Source: Lewinella sp038528965 (GTDB taxonomy: Bacteria; Bacteroidota; Bacteroidia; Chitinophagales; Saprospiraceae). Taken from it: a DNA stretch of 64,000 bases. Positions within the stretch are counted from its first letter, which is position 1. Every line of letters begins with the position of its first letter. The DNA lies in NCBI GenBank assembly GCA_038528965.1, contig JBCBEC010000029.1, forward strand, positions 27,393 to 91,392, given 5' to 3'. Positions 10,901-22,500 of this stretch are shown one piece after another. A model generated the notes under the pieces. That model had not been told where the DNA came from and did no database searches. It saw only the letters and a program-made list of their open reading frames with translations. The position numbers and the translations under genes were made by a program.

Positions 10901-11006
10901 CCCTGATTTCGGTGACTATGGTGTACAGGTGCGCTACATCCTTCCAGGCACCACCACACCAAGTACGGAACGACAGTTGATCATTCCGTATGGCACTAAT
11001 AATTAA
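4971..11006 (+). CDS. Giant secreted TANFOR/FN3 domain protein
   Basis: 2011 residues with a signal peptide (1-24, ending in ATAQ). Residues about 25-165 resemble the TANFOR domain (the repeated Tannerella forsythia-type 147-residue module), recognised from the pattern VPPHTGNLADM..., EISGQGITLTTK and LPEGFYSVCFTVFDY. An Ig/FN3-like segment follows, then a clear FN3 domain at about 283-373 (AAVSWQPLAGF, GTTYEYQIQTLC). Residues about 510-533 are an almost pure Glu/Asp tract. The long middle (about 540-1500) is beta-rich with repeated amphipathic strands, and an Ig-like domain follows at about 1510-1610. No T9SS tail is visible; the end is IIPYGTNN. Probably periplasmic or outer-surface and working with its cluster neighbours. 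The TANFOR assignment is from memory of the family and is moderately sure; function is unknown. Confidence 0.8.
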   Translation: MNKHYLAILIGILLVIGTFPATAQVFPVTIATQSVPPHTGNLADMVAPGLERLGATLILNDRNELSYQVRLKVEISGQGITLTTKESLVPNPITLSYGTPTQLSGIELSEYLDINNLDFSGFSREEYLSEGRLPEGFYSVCFTVFDYDRSNESPVSLVGCTSMNVILHDPPVILSPIGQQLATNPQNLGVQWQERHAGGFPVEYTLQIFEFDPNSSLTPDLIFEFEQPYVEQVITMATSSLITAADPQLNMGSQYLMRVRASDLTMQNAFYNDGWSAPEYFTFGEACAFPQGISAQAVNETQAAVSWQPLAGFNSYLIRYREYGRTDANWYEDETLNINHTLSDLTDGTTYEYQIQTLCNGTSAGPFSPVDTFSTPAIEFDATEFDCTDEFTLPQPTNTTPIESLEFGSVVDLGGFEFRITQADQNADDPDSWDGTGLVIVPWLGLRIISTFEGLYVNELNEVYDGEVVALEDGWGQLTDIMTPEEVEEEQADDPEPTLCGEVYVPFGGGDEEEEEEEAEEEEAEEEEEEADELDTDALLAHLGGVFLPVTLGEDPNMIVIESMSFGPTGASLNAFMSADIPMADRHVAFTTTTNFHPGGLLGESNLVLANDQVIEITDKIIMTIAGGDDSYVAWNCEGVSAIGMAGEIAFCRDLIVPVDTDTWERQDEGFVTASFLTNMPSWGEFVAEVSMSPFELPDLQDWAWTVESAVFDFSDSTTPESVVFPEDYGHPDVESEEGADSPLWTGFYLSALNIKLPESFNDGDDPIEVAATNIIIDYTGFTGTVSATNLLSLDQGRVGSWAFAIDSLEIGVISNQFEHAALAGEVEVPALDDPLAYGCLIQPSQGYFFSIALTEDVGMSAWQAQLELYADTEISLEYLTEEREFTASAVLHGMASMNSSVGSNKSADAPDKLVIPSVAFQDFELSTAAPYLITIGSWQLAGEEGEPISLAGFPVNINELSLTQEEEIVTLLINAEINLMNDNDGGFAAGGQVRLMCGIEINDAGRQVWNFEGVEVDELFLDVSGPGYSLYGSILFYEDTPDYGSGFRAAIEASFDPSLTVEAIVQFGEVDDYRYWFADAMASFNPGIQIGTTGLALYGFGGGASYHMTRAGMDDVELEEGEEEDPEEAESDIGMSLSGVQYIPDESAGIGIRARLGIGLSARETFNADVMFEIIFNANGGLSQIAFEGDARFLTPPAEEDPAIRAILAMNYDFENDAFHAQLDMYINIAGGVVSGAYDDNLAGTGIIHADPSLWYIHLGTPDNRIMLSYDLGPLADLAGTSPDDDVEGADGAQIDWGNMGLLLTAYLDAGMNLPAFPALPPEVTDILGEITVINPDDPRFQGGSGLMFGASMQLTVPDISFLAFYAEFSAGAGFDVMMLNLGEAARCAGNETSSEPIGINGWYATGQVWGYVEGAIGLHVDIFGVSGDFEILSLAAAAVLAAQLPNPMWMKGIVGGRYSILGGLVKGRCRFEFELGEKCEIVGASPLAGIELIGSTQPNENDTEDVDVFSRPQVTFNLPIGDIFELRDDEGNLTQYRPSLYEFDITNVATSEVVTGTINWNDNNDVVVLTPYDILTGYTEYSFSVRVRFEKRPEGSSSWSVLLDENNTPLEQTAEFSFTTGGAPDYIPHHNIAYSYPVIDQFNFLKSESGNGYLQLKQGQPYLFKSEASFALDAADWNQELVFYQNNGEASAGSFSYNNSTRRVAFSIPSSSLANNTVSQIALMNKPVVASSDEVDENVAELEQELLSYQNDESDGEYTTIVVEAKVAESQLTDLKEKDFYSAHFRTSLYNTFNEKMDALDFSSNWFLPLFINEGSSVTIDRFGVYAAGNEYFDEFDQEGYFNGDEDIPSLIQLEANTDITADNWFNNTVGDIMYDHFPQEPGMVLSWRDTDILGETPTRAVTLEQNATPHRLTEDDKLNGTAAVPLPQTGVVYDLPINIIRDYFEYAQDAADYIVDNSVVPDEIIELDEWSFIYPDFGDYGVQVRYILPGTTTPSTERQLIIPYGTNN

Positions 11007-11127
11007 TCCTAACCCTAAGTTCAAATGCCTGAAAGAGAAATGCTAAAATGGTATTCAAGTCGAGTTGCGGGTGGGCTGCCCCGGTACTGTCTGAGCGGAG
11101 CGAGTTTAGCGGGGCGAGCATTTTTTG

Positions 11128-11159
11128 CTTCGTTTTTGTTGCGACTGACAAAAATGAAG
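11128..11159 (+). repeat. Hairpin in leader of FN3-repeat gene
   Basis: A 12-base stem (CTTCGTTTTTGT against ACAAAAATGAAG, one G-U pair, the rest Watson-Crick) closes an 8-base loop TGCGACTG. It is preceded by a T6 run. It lies in the 219 bases between the TANFOR and FN3-repeat genes, inside a stretch that is open in frame with the downstream gene but reads as non-protein-like. Could be an RNA stability or intergenic repeat element. Confidence 0.5.
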
Positions 11160-11225
11160 ACACCAAGTGCGAAGAACCACCGCTCAGCCTTAGTGACAAG
11201 GGTGTCCAATCTTGAAAGAAAACAA

Positions 11226-13439
11226 ATGTACATGCTAAATAAGTGCCTTTTCCTATTGGCCATTCTAATGGCCCCGATGGCAATCAAAGCACAAATCAAC
11301 CCACCAAAAAATGAGGAGCGGGCGCTCAAAATGTTGGCTCGATCTACCGGAAGCGAGATCATGCTGCGCTGGGCGCCAACCTCACCCCGCACCTGGTTTC
11401 ACTGCAATGAGGTCGGCTACCGGCTTGTCCGTTACACCTACAAGCGCAACGGCGAGCTACTGCCTTTTGAGGAACGTTCAGTCCCCACGCCACTAACGGA
11501 GGAACCCATCTTCCCTTGGCAAACCGAAGCGGAGTGGCGCCCTTTAATGGAACGCAACAACTACGCTGCTATCGGAGCCCAATCTATTTTTGGCGACTCA
11601 TTCGAACCGGAAACGGGGACGGAAGGCGAAATAGTGAGCTTGATTAACCGAGCAAACGAACAGCAAAACCGCTTTGGCTTTGGCCTCTTCGCGGCTGACC
11701 ACTCCTACGAGGCGGCGGATGCAATGGGCTTGGCTTTTGTCGACCGTAATGTATCACCCAACGAAACCTACCTCTACCGGGTATTTCCGGAGGTACAAGC
11801 AAGCTTTGTGGTGGATACTTTGACGGAAGGGGATAAGAGCGTACCGATCGGCTATGTCAATCTGATTGATACCGGCTACGTGGCCATCAGTTTAGGTGAC
11901 ACTTACACCTTGCCGAAGGTAGTTGATGTCTCCGCCAGCTTTGGCGACCGCCAGGCTATTGTGAGTTGGAACAAGGAAATCTTCAATTTATTCTACGTCA
12001 GTTACGAAGTAGAGCGTTCAGAAGACGGCGTCAACTGGGCACCGATTCGCGACCTGCCTTATATTCCCATGGACCGCACCGAACGAGCAACGGAGAAAGC
12101 ATTTATCACCGACTCGCTGGAGCAAAATAACCAACCTTATTTCTACCGTATCAAGGGCCGGACCCCATTTGATGAGTTTGGCCCACCTTCTGATCCGGTG
12201 CAAGGCACCGGCGTTGATCCCCTGCCGTTTTATTATCCCAACATTATCTCGGTACTCCCCAACGAGCAAAAAGGGTTTAATATCGGCTGGGCCTTCAACG
12301 AATCGGATAACGAAAAGATCATTGGTTTCAAGGTGATGCGTAGTAACAATGACCAGGGGCCATTTGACAACCTTTCCGGTGATCAGTTGCTACCCGCAAC
12401 ACAACGCAGCTTCATTGACCCTGCTCCCTTACCTTCGAATTACTATCTGGTGATTGCTGTAGATGCTTACGGTCGGGAGATGTCTTCCTTTGCTGCCTTG
12501 GCACAAATCGATGACATCACACCACCTGCTGCCCCTGCCGGATTAAGGGGAACCATCCTCAAGAACGGCATGATGATTGTTACCTGGGACGAAAATACCG
12601 AAGCCGATTTATTGGGTTACCGGGTTTATTTCTCCAATCATCCGGAAGCGGAATTCTCACAGCTTACCGCACGCCCTACCGCGGATAATCACCACATCGA
12701 TACCGTTACGCTAAACACGCTCACCGAAGAAGTTTTCGTAAAAGTGTTTGCCCTGGATTACCGCCAGAACCCTTCTGAGTTTTCGGAAGTGCTGGCGCTG
12801 GAGCGCCCGGATACGATTGCTCCTACTGCACCGGTGTTTAGAGACCTGGAATCCGATACCGAAAGTACCTATCTGGAATGGGCTAACAGTAGCAGCACCG
12901 ATGTAGTGAAGCACGAGCTTTACCGTTCCCCAGTAGATGAAGATACCTGGGAACTACTGCAAACGATTGACTTGATCGAGTACACCACAGTTGCGTCCTA
13001 TCGCGATAGCTTGGCGGAAGCCGGTAAGCGCTACCAATACAAGGTGGTAGCCACCGACAATGCCGGACTCACTGCTCAGTCAAAACTGATTCAAGGACAA
13101 GTGATTGATGACTTCGTGCGAGAGACAGTGGACAATTTGGAAGCTACGGTAGATCGTCGAGCCAAGCAAGTAAACCTCACCTGGAGCTATGCTGACGAAG
13201 AGGCCGTGCGCCGCTTCATCATCTACCGCGCCCGAGGAGATGAGCCGTTCCGTTCCTACACCAGCGTAACACCTGAGGAAAGCGGAGGCACTGTTGGTCG
13301 ACGTAAGCGCAGCCGACGCCGCTTCAGTTTTGCGGATACGTCACTGAAGATGAATACCGACTATCGCTACAGCGTCAAAGTGCTCTGGCACGATGGCGGC
13401 CAAAGCCCGCTGAGTGAAGCCCTAATCGTCAACTACTAG
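11226..13439 (+). CDS. Secreted fibronectin type III repeat protein
   Basis: 737 residues from the ATG at 11226 (or 11232), which gives the signal peptide MYMLNKCLFLLAILMA..KAQ. The open frame extends to an ATG at 11025, but the extra 67 residues look like translated non-coding DNA and contain the hairpin at 11128-11159. At least four FN3-like modules are visible, starting near residues 229, 432, 531 and 635, each with the pattern of a Trp in strand B (IVSWNK, MIVTWDE, YLEWANS, VNLTWSY) and a Tyr-x-Val/Ile-Tyr strand (YRVYF, HELYR, FIIYRA). The N-terminal 200 residues are less repetitive. No T9SS sorting tail is seen. It sits between the TANFOR protein and the SprB-type adhesin in the same direction, so a structural or assembly role in the same surface complex is inferred. 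Confidence 0.85.
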   Translation: MYMLNKCLFLLAILMAPMAIKAQINPPKNEERALKMLARSTGSEIMLRWAPTSPRTWFHCNEVGYRLVRYTYKRNGELLPFEERSVPTPLTEEPIFPWQTEAEWRPLMERNNYAAIGAQSIFGDSFEPETGTEGEIVSLINRANEQQNRFGFGLFAADHSYEAADAMGLAFVDRNVSPNETYLYRVFPEVQASFVVDTLTEGDKSVPIGYVNLIDTGYVAISLGDTYTLPKVVDVSASFGDRQAIVSWNKEIFNLFYVSYEVERSEDGVNWAPIRDLPYIPMDRTERATEKAFITDSLEQNNQPYFYRIKGRTPFDEFGPPSDPVQGTGVDPLPFYYPNIISVLPNEQKGFNIGWAFNESDNEKIIGFKVMRSNNDQGPFDNLSGDQLLPATQRSFIDPAPLPSNYYLVIAVDAYGREMSSFAALAQIDDITPPAAPAGLRGTILKNGMMIVTWDENTEADLLGYRVYFSNHPEAEFSQLTARPTADNHHIDTVTLNTLTEEVFVKVFALDYRQNPSEFSEVLALERPDTIAPTAPVFRDLESDTESTYLEWANSSSTDVVKHELYRSPVDEDTWELLQTIDLIEYTTVASYRDSLAEAGKRYQYKVVATDNAGLTAQSKLIQGQVIDDFVRETVDNLEATVDRRAKQVNLTWSYADEEAVRRFIIYRARGDEPFRSYTSVTPEESGGTVGRRKRSRRRFSFADTSLKMNTDYRYSVKVLWHDGGQSPLSEALIVNY

Positions 13440-13511
13440 CGAACAGGCAATCCCAACCCACGTAAGGGCGTGATTCATCGCGCTCCAAAACCACAAGAAA
13501 CTCCCATCGCT

Positions 13512-16500
13512 ATGCGATTCTATAAATTGCTCATAATCACCATCATTGCCATCCTGGCCGCTAGCACCATTGCTAACAGCCAAACGATGCGCCTGCGCCT
13601 GCAACTCCGTTCCGTGTATTTCGACCGCGGAGATGATCCCTTTAGCAACAAGCCGGATCCGCGCTGGAAGATTCGGGCCCAAGTACCTCTTTTAGGTATT
13701 GATGTAGAACCATGTATTGAAATCAACAATACCAACCAGGGAACCAAAACCCGTACAGATGTGATATTCGATTTTACTGGTACTCCAGTTTGGCTACTGA
13801 ATGGAATAACCCCACTGGTCATTAATATTGATGGTTGGGAGGAAGACCGTGGCAGTAATTGTAGCTATAACTGCTGTGCCGCCTTCCAAAATGACGATGA
13901 CGCTCGAAATCGAAGTAGCGGCTCCGTCATTATTGGTCTAGCGGTGCAAGAACCAGGAGATACTTATAACTTCTCTGTTGGGTCTAGATATCGTGCCGAC
14001 TTCACCCTCTCCTTAGAAACACTGGATGTTTTTGATGGCACGATCAGCACTTCCGCTACCGTAGAAGGCCCGGACCAAGATATCTTTTGCGGTGCCGAGA
14101 CAGTAGTTTTGGATGCCAACGTAAATTCAAACTATTTTGAATATTTCCTGGAGTGGCAAGAAGAAACAAGTCCCAACAACTGGGAAACGGTAGGATTATT
14201 CAATAATAGAGATTATATCCAAGTTCCTGCGGTAAGCCCTTTCCCCAATTACCGTGTTCGTAACCTCTCCTTTATGGATGAGTTTGGTAACGACTGGCGG
14301 GAATTAGATGGTTCGGGCGTTACGGTTTCGGCCAGCCCGCCCAACGTGGCACAAATGGAAATCAATACACCACTTTATTGTGATGGGGCGGGTGGTAGTA
14401 TCGAAATTACCGACTTAGGTTCATCCGTTAATGGTTCTACCATCTACACCTTTACGCTCTTACGCAATGGTAATACGCTTCCTTCAGGAGGAAACCAATC
14501 GGGCTCGGCTGGTGATTTGCCGATTGTCTTCGGTGATTTGCAGGATGGCAATTATGATTTAATTGTAGTAGAACAGGGTGCCAATGCGCGTTGTGCGGAT
14601 ACGCTCAATAATATTAACCTTAGTCCAGCTCCCTTGCCTGAGGTGGTCAGTTTCACACCAACTAATGCTCGTTGTAAGGGAGAAAGCAACGGAAGGGTAT
14701 CGATCCAAATGAGTAATGCCACTGGCCTTAATTTCTTCGAGTTGCAGCAAAATGGGGTCGTTATTTATGATGCGATTTCAAATACCAGTTCCGTAACTAG
14801 AAATGGTGTCGCAGCCGGCACTTATGACATCGTTGTCCGAAATGGTAATGGTTGTGAAAACATTGTGATTCCTCAGGTCACAGTAGGTGAGCCTGATGAA
14901 CTAACTGTACTTACCACCCTCAATCCCACCGGAAGTTCATTTGATGTAGCATGTAGAGGAGAAGGAATTGAAGTTATTCTCAATGTAAGTGGTGGCAATG
15001 GTAGTTTATACACCGTCTCCGGTGACGATGGCTTCATCCGGAGATCGTTATCTCCGATTACGGTCACCGTCCCAGCAAATGGGGGGACCAATACCACCCT
15101 TACGGTAAGTGATGAGCGCGGCTGTAGCACAAGCGTAGACCTAGGATCTATTACCGAACCAGCTACCAATATTTCGATTACCGAAATTGGCACCACGGGT
15201 ACCGGAGCCTGTGCCGCCGATGGTACAGCCGACTTCAGCGCAAGTGGTGGAGTACCCAACTATACCTTCTACGTCGATAATGACTTAAGCACTAGCAATA
15301 CCACTGGTAGCTTTACCATGCTTTCCGGCGGCAGCCATACCATCTATGTCCTGGACGATAATGGTTGTATAGCAACCCAATCGTTCACTATTGCAGAATC
15401 CAGTTCACTTACCTTATCAGTAACTGATCCGGTACGCACATCTTGTTTTGGCTTTGCGGATGGTGGCTTCACTTTGGAAGCTAGTGGCGGTACACCACCC
15501 TACTTCTATTCTGTTGATGGCGGTGCCACCTTTACTGCGGCCACCGCTGCGGGTGTACCGGTTGTATACGATGATCTAACTGGTGGTCCTAAAGATGTAT
15601 TGGTAAGAGACAGTGAGCCAACTACTCCCTGTGAGATTGGCCGGATCGTAACGGTTTTACAACCAGCAGAACTCTTCATTGAAAACATCACTTTCACGCC
15701 TATGGCATGTAGTGATGAATTGATCGACTTATACGTGGTATTCAGTTCAACTAATGCCGTTTTTACTTTGATGGACGGCCCTGAAATATCACTGGACGGC
15801 GGAACAAGCTTCGTAGCAGCTGATGTAAATATACTAGGTGAGCAGCCAGACTTCTTCATACGTGATGTGGCCTTTGGTGACGAAGGCTCCTTTGACATCG
15901 TAATTCGCAATGGGGATGGTTGCGAAACCACTAATAGTTTCCCACTTTCGGTAGATAATCCCGAGGCAATGTCGATTCCAAGCACGCCTACTTCTACCGA
16001 TGAGATTTGCTTCGGCAACGATGATGGCACCATTACCGCTAGCGTTAGCGGAGGACGTCCTCCTTATGTCTTCTCGTTGTTTAACAACGGTCTAATTGTA
16101 CGCAGTGAACCGATCTCGCCCGTAAATGGTATAGCATCCTTCACATTCACCAATTTGCCGCCAGAAGCAGCGGTAACCGGCGATGGTAATACTGGTTATG
16201 CTGTGGGCATCACTGATGCGAGTGTGGACGCGGGTGCGGCCGGAAGCTGTTCGGTTGTCTATCCACCATCCTTCGATACGTTAAGCTTCACTTTAGGCAG
16301 CGCTAGCGAAACCATGATTGGGATCATTCCAGCCCCAGAGTTACAGATTGTGACCATGACCAATGTAGGTCCTGATCTCAATTGTGTCAACGGAATTGGT
16401 GATAATGGGGAGGTTGAAATTACTACCGTAACGGGTGGTTACCCTCCTTATGAGTACTCCAGTGACAATGTGGTTTTCCAAAGTGATAATACGTTAACAG

Positions 16501-19500
16501 GTCTTAGTGTAAATCCGAGGGTATACGTGCGCGATGCGAATGGCTGCGTAGTGGAAGATCGCTTCTTCGGCTTATCCCAACGACCTGATATTACCACTTC
16601 TCTGACTTTATTGGAATCTGCGACCACCTGTACCAAGGGAAGTATCGAAGTAACGCTGAACAATGGCGTTGGACCATACGAAATACAGGTATTCACTACG
16701 CCATCCGGCTTAGGATGTGAAGGGGAGCAACTCTTCTTCAGTGATGGAACACCCTATTCCGTATTCCAAACTTCAGAAACCACCTTCACTATTGATGAAC
16801 TAGAAGGCGATACTTACGAGCTCGCGATCTATGACCTCGGTACCGATTGCTCCTACTGCTCGAATGGATCTATTGTCGTTCCTTTAGAGAATGAGTTAAT
16901 GGCTACCGTTACCAATAAAACAACGGAGAGCTGTTCACCAGGTAGTGACGGCACCCTCACGATCGCGATCACGGGTGGTGTGGCGCCCTACACCACGGAT
17001 ATCAACTTTGCCGATCCACAGACTGGAAGCAACCCAACCTTTACTGGTTTAACTGCCTACACGCCATATGCTTTCCGTGTAACGGACGCTGTGGGCTGCC
17101 AGGTGATATTTGCAGACTCTGTTGATCTGGTTACTATTCTAGATCTGGACGCTACGGTCACCGATATCACCACCTGTGCTGGCGATGAGAATGGCTCCAT
17201 CACTGCTACGCCAATCAACGGTACACCGCCTTACACCGTCACCTGGAACATTGATCAGATTCCAGAAACCATTGGTGCCGGAGGAACGACTTCTCGTACC
17301 GGTTTGGGTGCAGGCGAATACGAAATTCTAGTGGAGGACGCCGCTGGTTGTCTCAACGAAATTGCGGTTTACCTACTCGAGCCCGATAGTATTGTTGAGG
17401 ATGTCGTCTTCATTGAGGACGCCTCTTGCCTGGGGGTCCCGGATGGTTCCATTTCTTTATCTGTACTGGGTGGAAGTGGCACATTGAGCTACCGCATTAA
17501 CGGCAGCACCCCGCAGAGTACGGGCGACTTTACGGGTTTGGATGCTGGTGATTACACCATTACCGTGGAAGATACTAACGGCTGTACTTTCGACTTTATG
17601 TATACGGTTGGAGCAGGGTCTAGTATCTCGGCCACCGCCTCCGTTTCCGATGCCACCTGTGGTGGTTTTGCGGACGGTAGTATTAGCATGACACCAAGCG
17701 GCGGAGTTGCTCCATACGAATATGCACTGGACGGTACGACCTTCAGTACCGACAACCCAATTACTGGTCTTACTGCCGGCACTTACGAAGTAACTGTCCG
17801 CGATGCTAACGGCTGTACGTTTGTCTTATCCGACATCGTTGTGGGAGAAGCCAGCGCTTTGATGGTCACCGTAAATGTTGTACAAGACGCTACTTGTACC
17901 GAAGCCTTTGGCACGCTCGAAGCAGTTGTCACCGGTGGTACGGAACCTTACTCCTACGTTTGGGACGGTGATCCCGCCCTGAACCAAAACACGCTTACAA
18001 ATGCCGCTTCTGGCGATCATACGGTAGAGGTGACAGATGCGAATGGATGTACCACTACCGCAATGGGAACCATCTCCACCATCCCAGCTGTATTCATCAA
18101 TCTGGTGAGTTCTACCGACGAGATTTGTGATCAGATGGATGGCAGCATTACGGTAGAAGGTACCGATGGTACACCACCCTATACCTTCGCCTGGAGCAAC
18201 GGCAACGATACCGAATCAGATACCGGTCTCGCTACCGGCACCTATACCATTACGGTCACCGATGCCAATGGCTGTACCGACGATATTGAGGTAATTCTTG
18301 ATAATATTGCCTCACCGACACCGGTACTCACCATTACCAATAGCTTCTGTACAGATGACAACGGAAGTATTTCGGTAGCCGTAACGGATGGAACTGCGCC
18401 ATTTACGTATAGTCTGGATGGCGGCACCCCACAAAATGATCCACTCTTTGCTGGACTTTCAGCGGGTACTTATACCATTACGGTAGAGGACGCTAACGGG
18501 TGTACTGGCACCGCCGATGGCACTATCGAATTCATTCCACTTCCAACGCTGAACCTCATCGTCACCGATGCCGCTTGTGATTTGGACGATGGTGAGATTC
18601 TAGTAGGTGTAGTTAGTGATAACGGACCATTTACTTATCTGTGGGACGATGGTGAAACCACCAGCTCCCGCACCAACCTTGCGCCAGGTAGCTATACCGT
18701 TACCGTAACAGATGCCAACGGTTGTGAAGCCAGCGAAACGGCCACCATCGGCGAAATCGCTGCACCAACCGTTACTGTAGAGAGTACCACTGACGCCACC
18801 TGTGGCGAATCCAACGGTGCGACAACCGTATCCGTGACCGGTGGAACGGAGCCTTACACCTATAATTGGAGTGTGCCTAACCCAAGCACCCCATCCGTGA
18901 GCAACTTACCACAAGGCTTTAGCTCAGTAGTGGTCACCGATGCCCGCGGTTGTGAAACGACGGCCTTTGTTAATATCGGCGGCACGGGCGGACCAACAGA
19001 TGTCAACCTATTCGTTAACCCAAGCTTCTGTGAAGATGGTAACGGCTCTATTGAGGCCACCGTCACTGGTGGTACCGAGCCTTACACCTACGAATGGAGC
19101 AATGGGGATACGGGGCAAACCATTACCGATCTATTCTCTGGTAGCTATACCGTTACGGTAACGGATGCCAATGGCTGTACCATTACTGGAACAGAATTAG
19201 TACCACTAGTAGAGGGCCCAACCCTTGAGGCACCGGTAGTCACCAATAGTCTTTGTGAAGATGGAAATGGGGCAATCTCCATTAATGTACTTATCGGAAC
19301 GGGGCCTTTCACTTACACTTGGGATAACGGAATTGGTGTAGCCGGAGCAACCGTAACTGACCTAACAGTTGGCACTTATACCGTAACCGTAACCGACGTA
19401 GATGGCTGTAGCTCAACGGCCTCAGCGAGCGTATTGCTAGAGCCCGCACCAATCCTGACGATTGCCCAGGCACAGAACGAAAACTGTGACCAAGCTGATG

Positions 19501-22500
19501 GTTTGATCGAAGTATCCGTTCTGGCCAATACCGGTACAGCACCATTCTCCTACAGCTGGAGCCATGATGCCGGTTTGGACAGCCCAATTGCCAGTGGCCT
19601 CTCTGCCGACACCTACACGGTTACTATTACAGACGCAAATGGCTGTACCGATGAGATCAGCCAAACGCTGACGAACGAAGCAGGAATTATCCTAACTGAA
19701 GGCACCGTCGAACCCGATTTGTGTGGCCAGGGAGTAGGTAGTGCTACCGTAGAAATAAGCGGCGGCACAGCACCTTTCACCTTTGCGTGGGATGGTCTAC
19801 CAGGGCAAACGACAGCTACCGCAACGGGGCTGTTCGCTGGTACCTACACCGTGACCGTCACGGATGCCAATGGCTGCTTCGCTAGTTTAGACATTACGGT
19901 AGGAGAAATAGCGGGACCAAGCATTTCTTTCGATAGCAGCACGGAAGACCCTTGTGTAGCCGATGATGTAATGGCCGTAGTGGTAACTACCAATGGTACT
20001 GCACCTTATACTTACTCCTGGAGCCATCAACCTGATCTGGATAGTCCAGTAGCAACAGGATTGACTACGGACACCTATACCGTTACTGTTACCGACGTGA
20101 ATGGCTGTAGCGACATGATCAGCTTTGACCTGACGGATAACAGCTCACCGGAACTCTCCATTGCTGATTTCACGAATTCTAACTGCACGAATGGAACAGG
20201 CAGTATCACCGTAGCAGCTACGGGGGGCGCTGCACCATTGACGATCAGTTGGGATCATGATGATACGGTAACGGAATTCAGCCTGACGGACCTGGAAGCT
20301 GGCACCTACACTGCCACGGTTACAGATGCAAATGGTTGTACGGCTATGATCAGTCAGGAAATTCTGTTTGTAGCAGGACCAGAAATCGTCCTCATCGAGC
20401 TGATGGACCCTGAATGCGGCCAAGACAATGGCTTCATCGATGTAGACGTAAGCGGCGGAACAGCTCCTTACACCATCGTTTGGGATCACAATGGTGGTGA
20501 AAGCACCCTGCAAATTGGCCTCGCAGCTGGTGATTATACCATCAACGTGACCGATGCCAACGGCTGTATGGTCTCTGAGACGTACACGCTGACAGCGCCA
20601 CCAGATATTGAGGGGACAGTATCCAATGTTACGGACGAAATCTGTGCTCAAGCAAATGGTAGCATTACCGTAGACATAACTACCGCTGCTGCACTAACGT
20701 ATAGTTGGAGCCACGATGCAGGTCTGAATGCGCCTACCGCTACTGGCCTATCAGCTGACGATTACAGTGTAACAATCAGTGCCGATGGTTTCTGCGATCT
20801 GGTACTCAATGCCACGGTCAATGAGATTGAAGGGCCAAGCCTGAGCGATCCAACCGTAGTAGATAGTGATTGTAATGCCTCCAATGGCTCAGTGAGTTTT
20901 GTCGCTTCCGGCGGCACTGCGCCTTACACTTACAGTTGGTCACACCAAATGGACCTAGATAGTCCTGAAGCGACTGGCTTGCCAGCAGGGTCATATACCA
21001 TCACCGTGACGGATAGTAACGGCTGTACAGCTGAAGCAAGCGCAACGGTCTCGGATCGTGATGCGCCACAAATTGAGGCAACACTGACCAACCCAAGCTG
21101 TGAGAATGATAATGGCTCTATCAGCGTAACCGTTACAGGTGGCGTCGAGTCCTACACCTACAGTTGGTCACACGATATGAGCGTAACTGGCCCAGAAGCA
21201 ACGGGTCTGTCTGCCGGTGATTATACTTTGACAGTGACTGATGTAAATGGTTGTACCGCAGTCAGCAACTTCACTTTGACCATTGATGATCCTTTAATCA
21301 TCAATATCCTGGATCAGCAAAATAGCCTGTGTACGGATGGCAATGGATTGATCAGCCTGGAAACCACGGGAGGAACAGCTCCTTACGACTATAGTTGGTC
21401 GCACGACAACACTGCCACTGGACCTAGCCAAAGTAACCTCAACGCCGGTGATTATACCATTGTGGTAACAGACCAAAGCGGCTGTACAGCTGAGCTTATG
21501 ATCACGCTTACGCTGGAAGGTAGCCCAAGCTTGACGGTAATCAGTACAGAAGATGCCGTTTGCGATGAGATGGGTAGCATTACAGTGCAAGCAGCTGGCG
21601 GCGCAGAACCCTACATGTATAGTTGGAGTCATGATGCAGGCTTGAATAGCCCTACCGCAAGTGACCTGGCAGTTGGCGATTACACCGTCACCGTTACGGA
21701 TGCCAACGGCTGTACCGCTAGTGAAACCATCAGCCTTGGTGGAACTGCTAACCCTGTACTAGTGGCCAATACTGTTGACCCAGTTTGTGCAGAAGACAGC
21801 GGCAGTATCGAAATAATCGCAAGTGCAGGTACAGAACCCTATACCTACAGCTGGAGCCATGATGATACCGCAACTAGTAATACCTTGATGGGACTGACTG
21901 CCGGTGAATACACGGTCACCGTAAGTGACGCAGATGGTTGTAGCAGTACGCTCACCACTACCCTCTCCTATTCCGGAGGACCAGTGGCTACGATTACCAA
22001 TCAGGAAAACAGCCTTTGCTCAGATGACAATGGCAGCATTGAGGTAGAAGTCAATGATGGCATCCCTCCTTACACCTACAGCTGGTCACACGACGGCAGT
22101 TTGAACGCGCCGATAGCAAGTGGCCTTAGTGCAGGTACTTACAGCTTGACGGTTACGGATAGCAATGGATGTTTCTCTTCCATTACTACAGAGATTACCT
22201 TCACAGCTGGTCCAAGTCTAAGTTGGGCTGAAGTGATAGATGCTTCTTGTGCCGAAGACAATGGTTCCCTAACGGTAGCAGTAAGCGATGGTACGGAGCC
22301 TTATAGCTATGACTGGAGTCATGACGGCACCCTAAATGACGCCACAGCTAGCAGTCTTGCTCCTGGCGACTACAGCGTGACTGTGACCGACGCCAACGGC
22401 TGTATGGCTGTGCTCAGCAATACCGTTTCGGCGGCCGACCTCTTTATCCTCTTCCCGGTACAGACACAGCCCACCTGTAATGGCTTGTCCGACGGTGGAA

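Noticed and set aside
20145..20651. Long minus-strand open frame inside the SprB-repeat gene
   Set aside because: The repeats of the sense gene, with their rhythmic codons, create long antisense open frames; the antisense translation has no signal or domain and its residues follow the sense repeat pattern.
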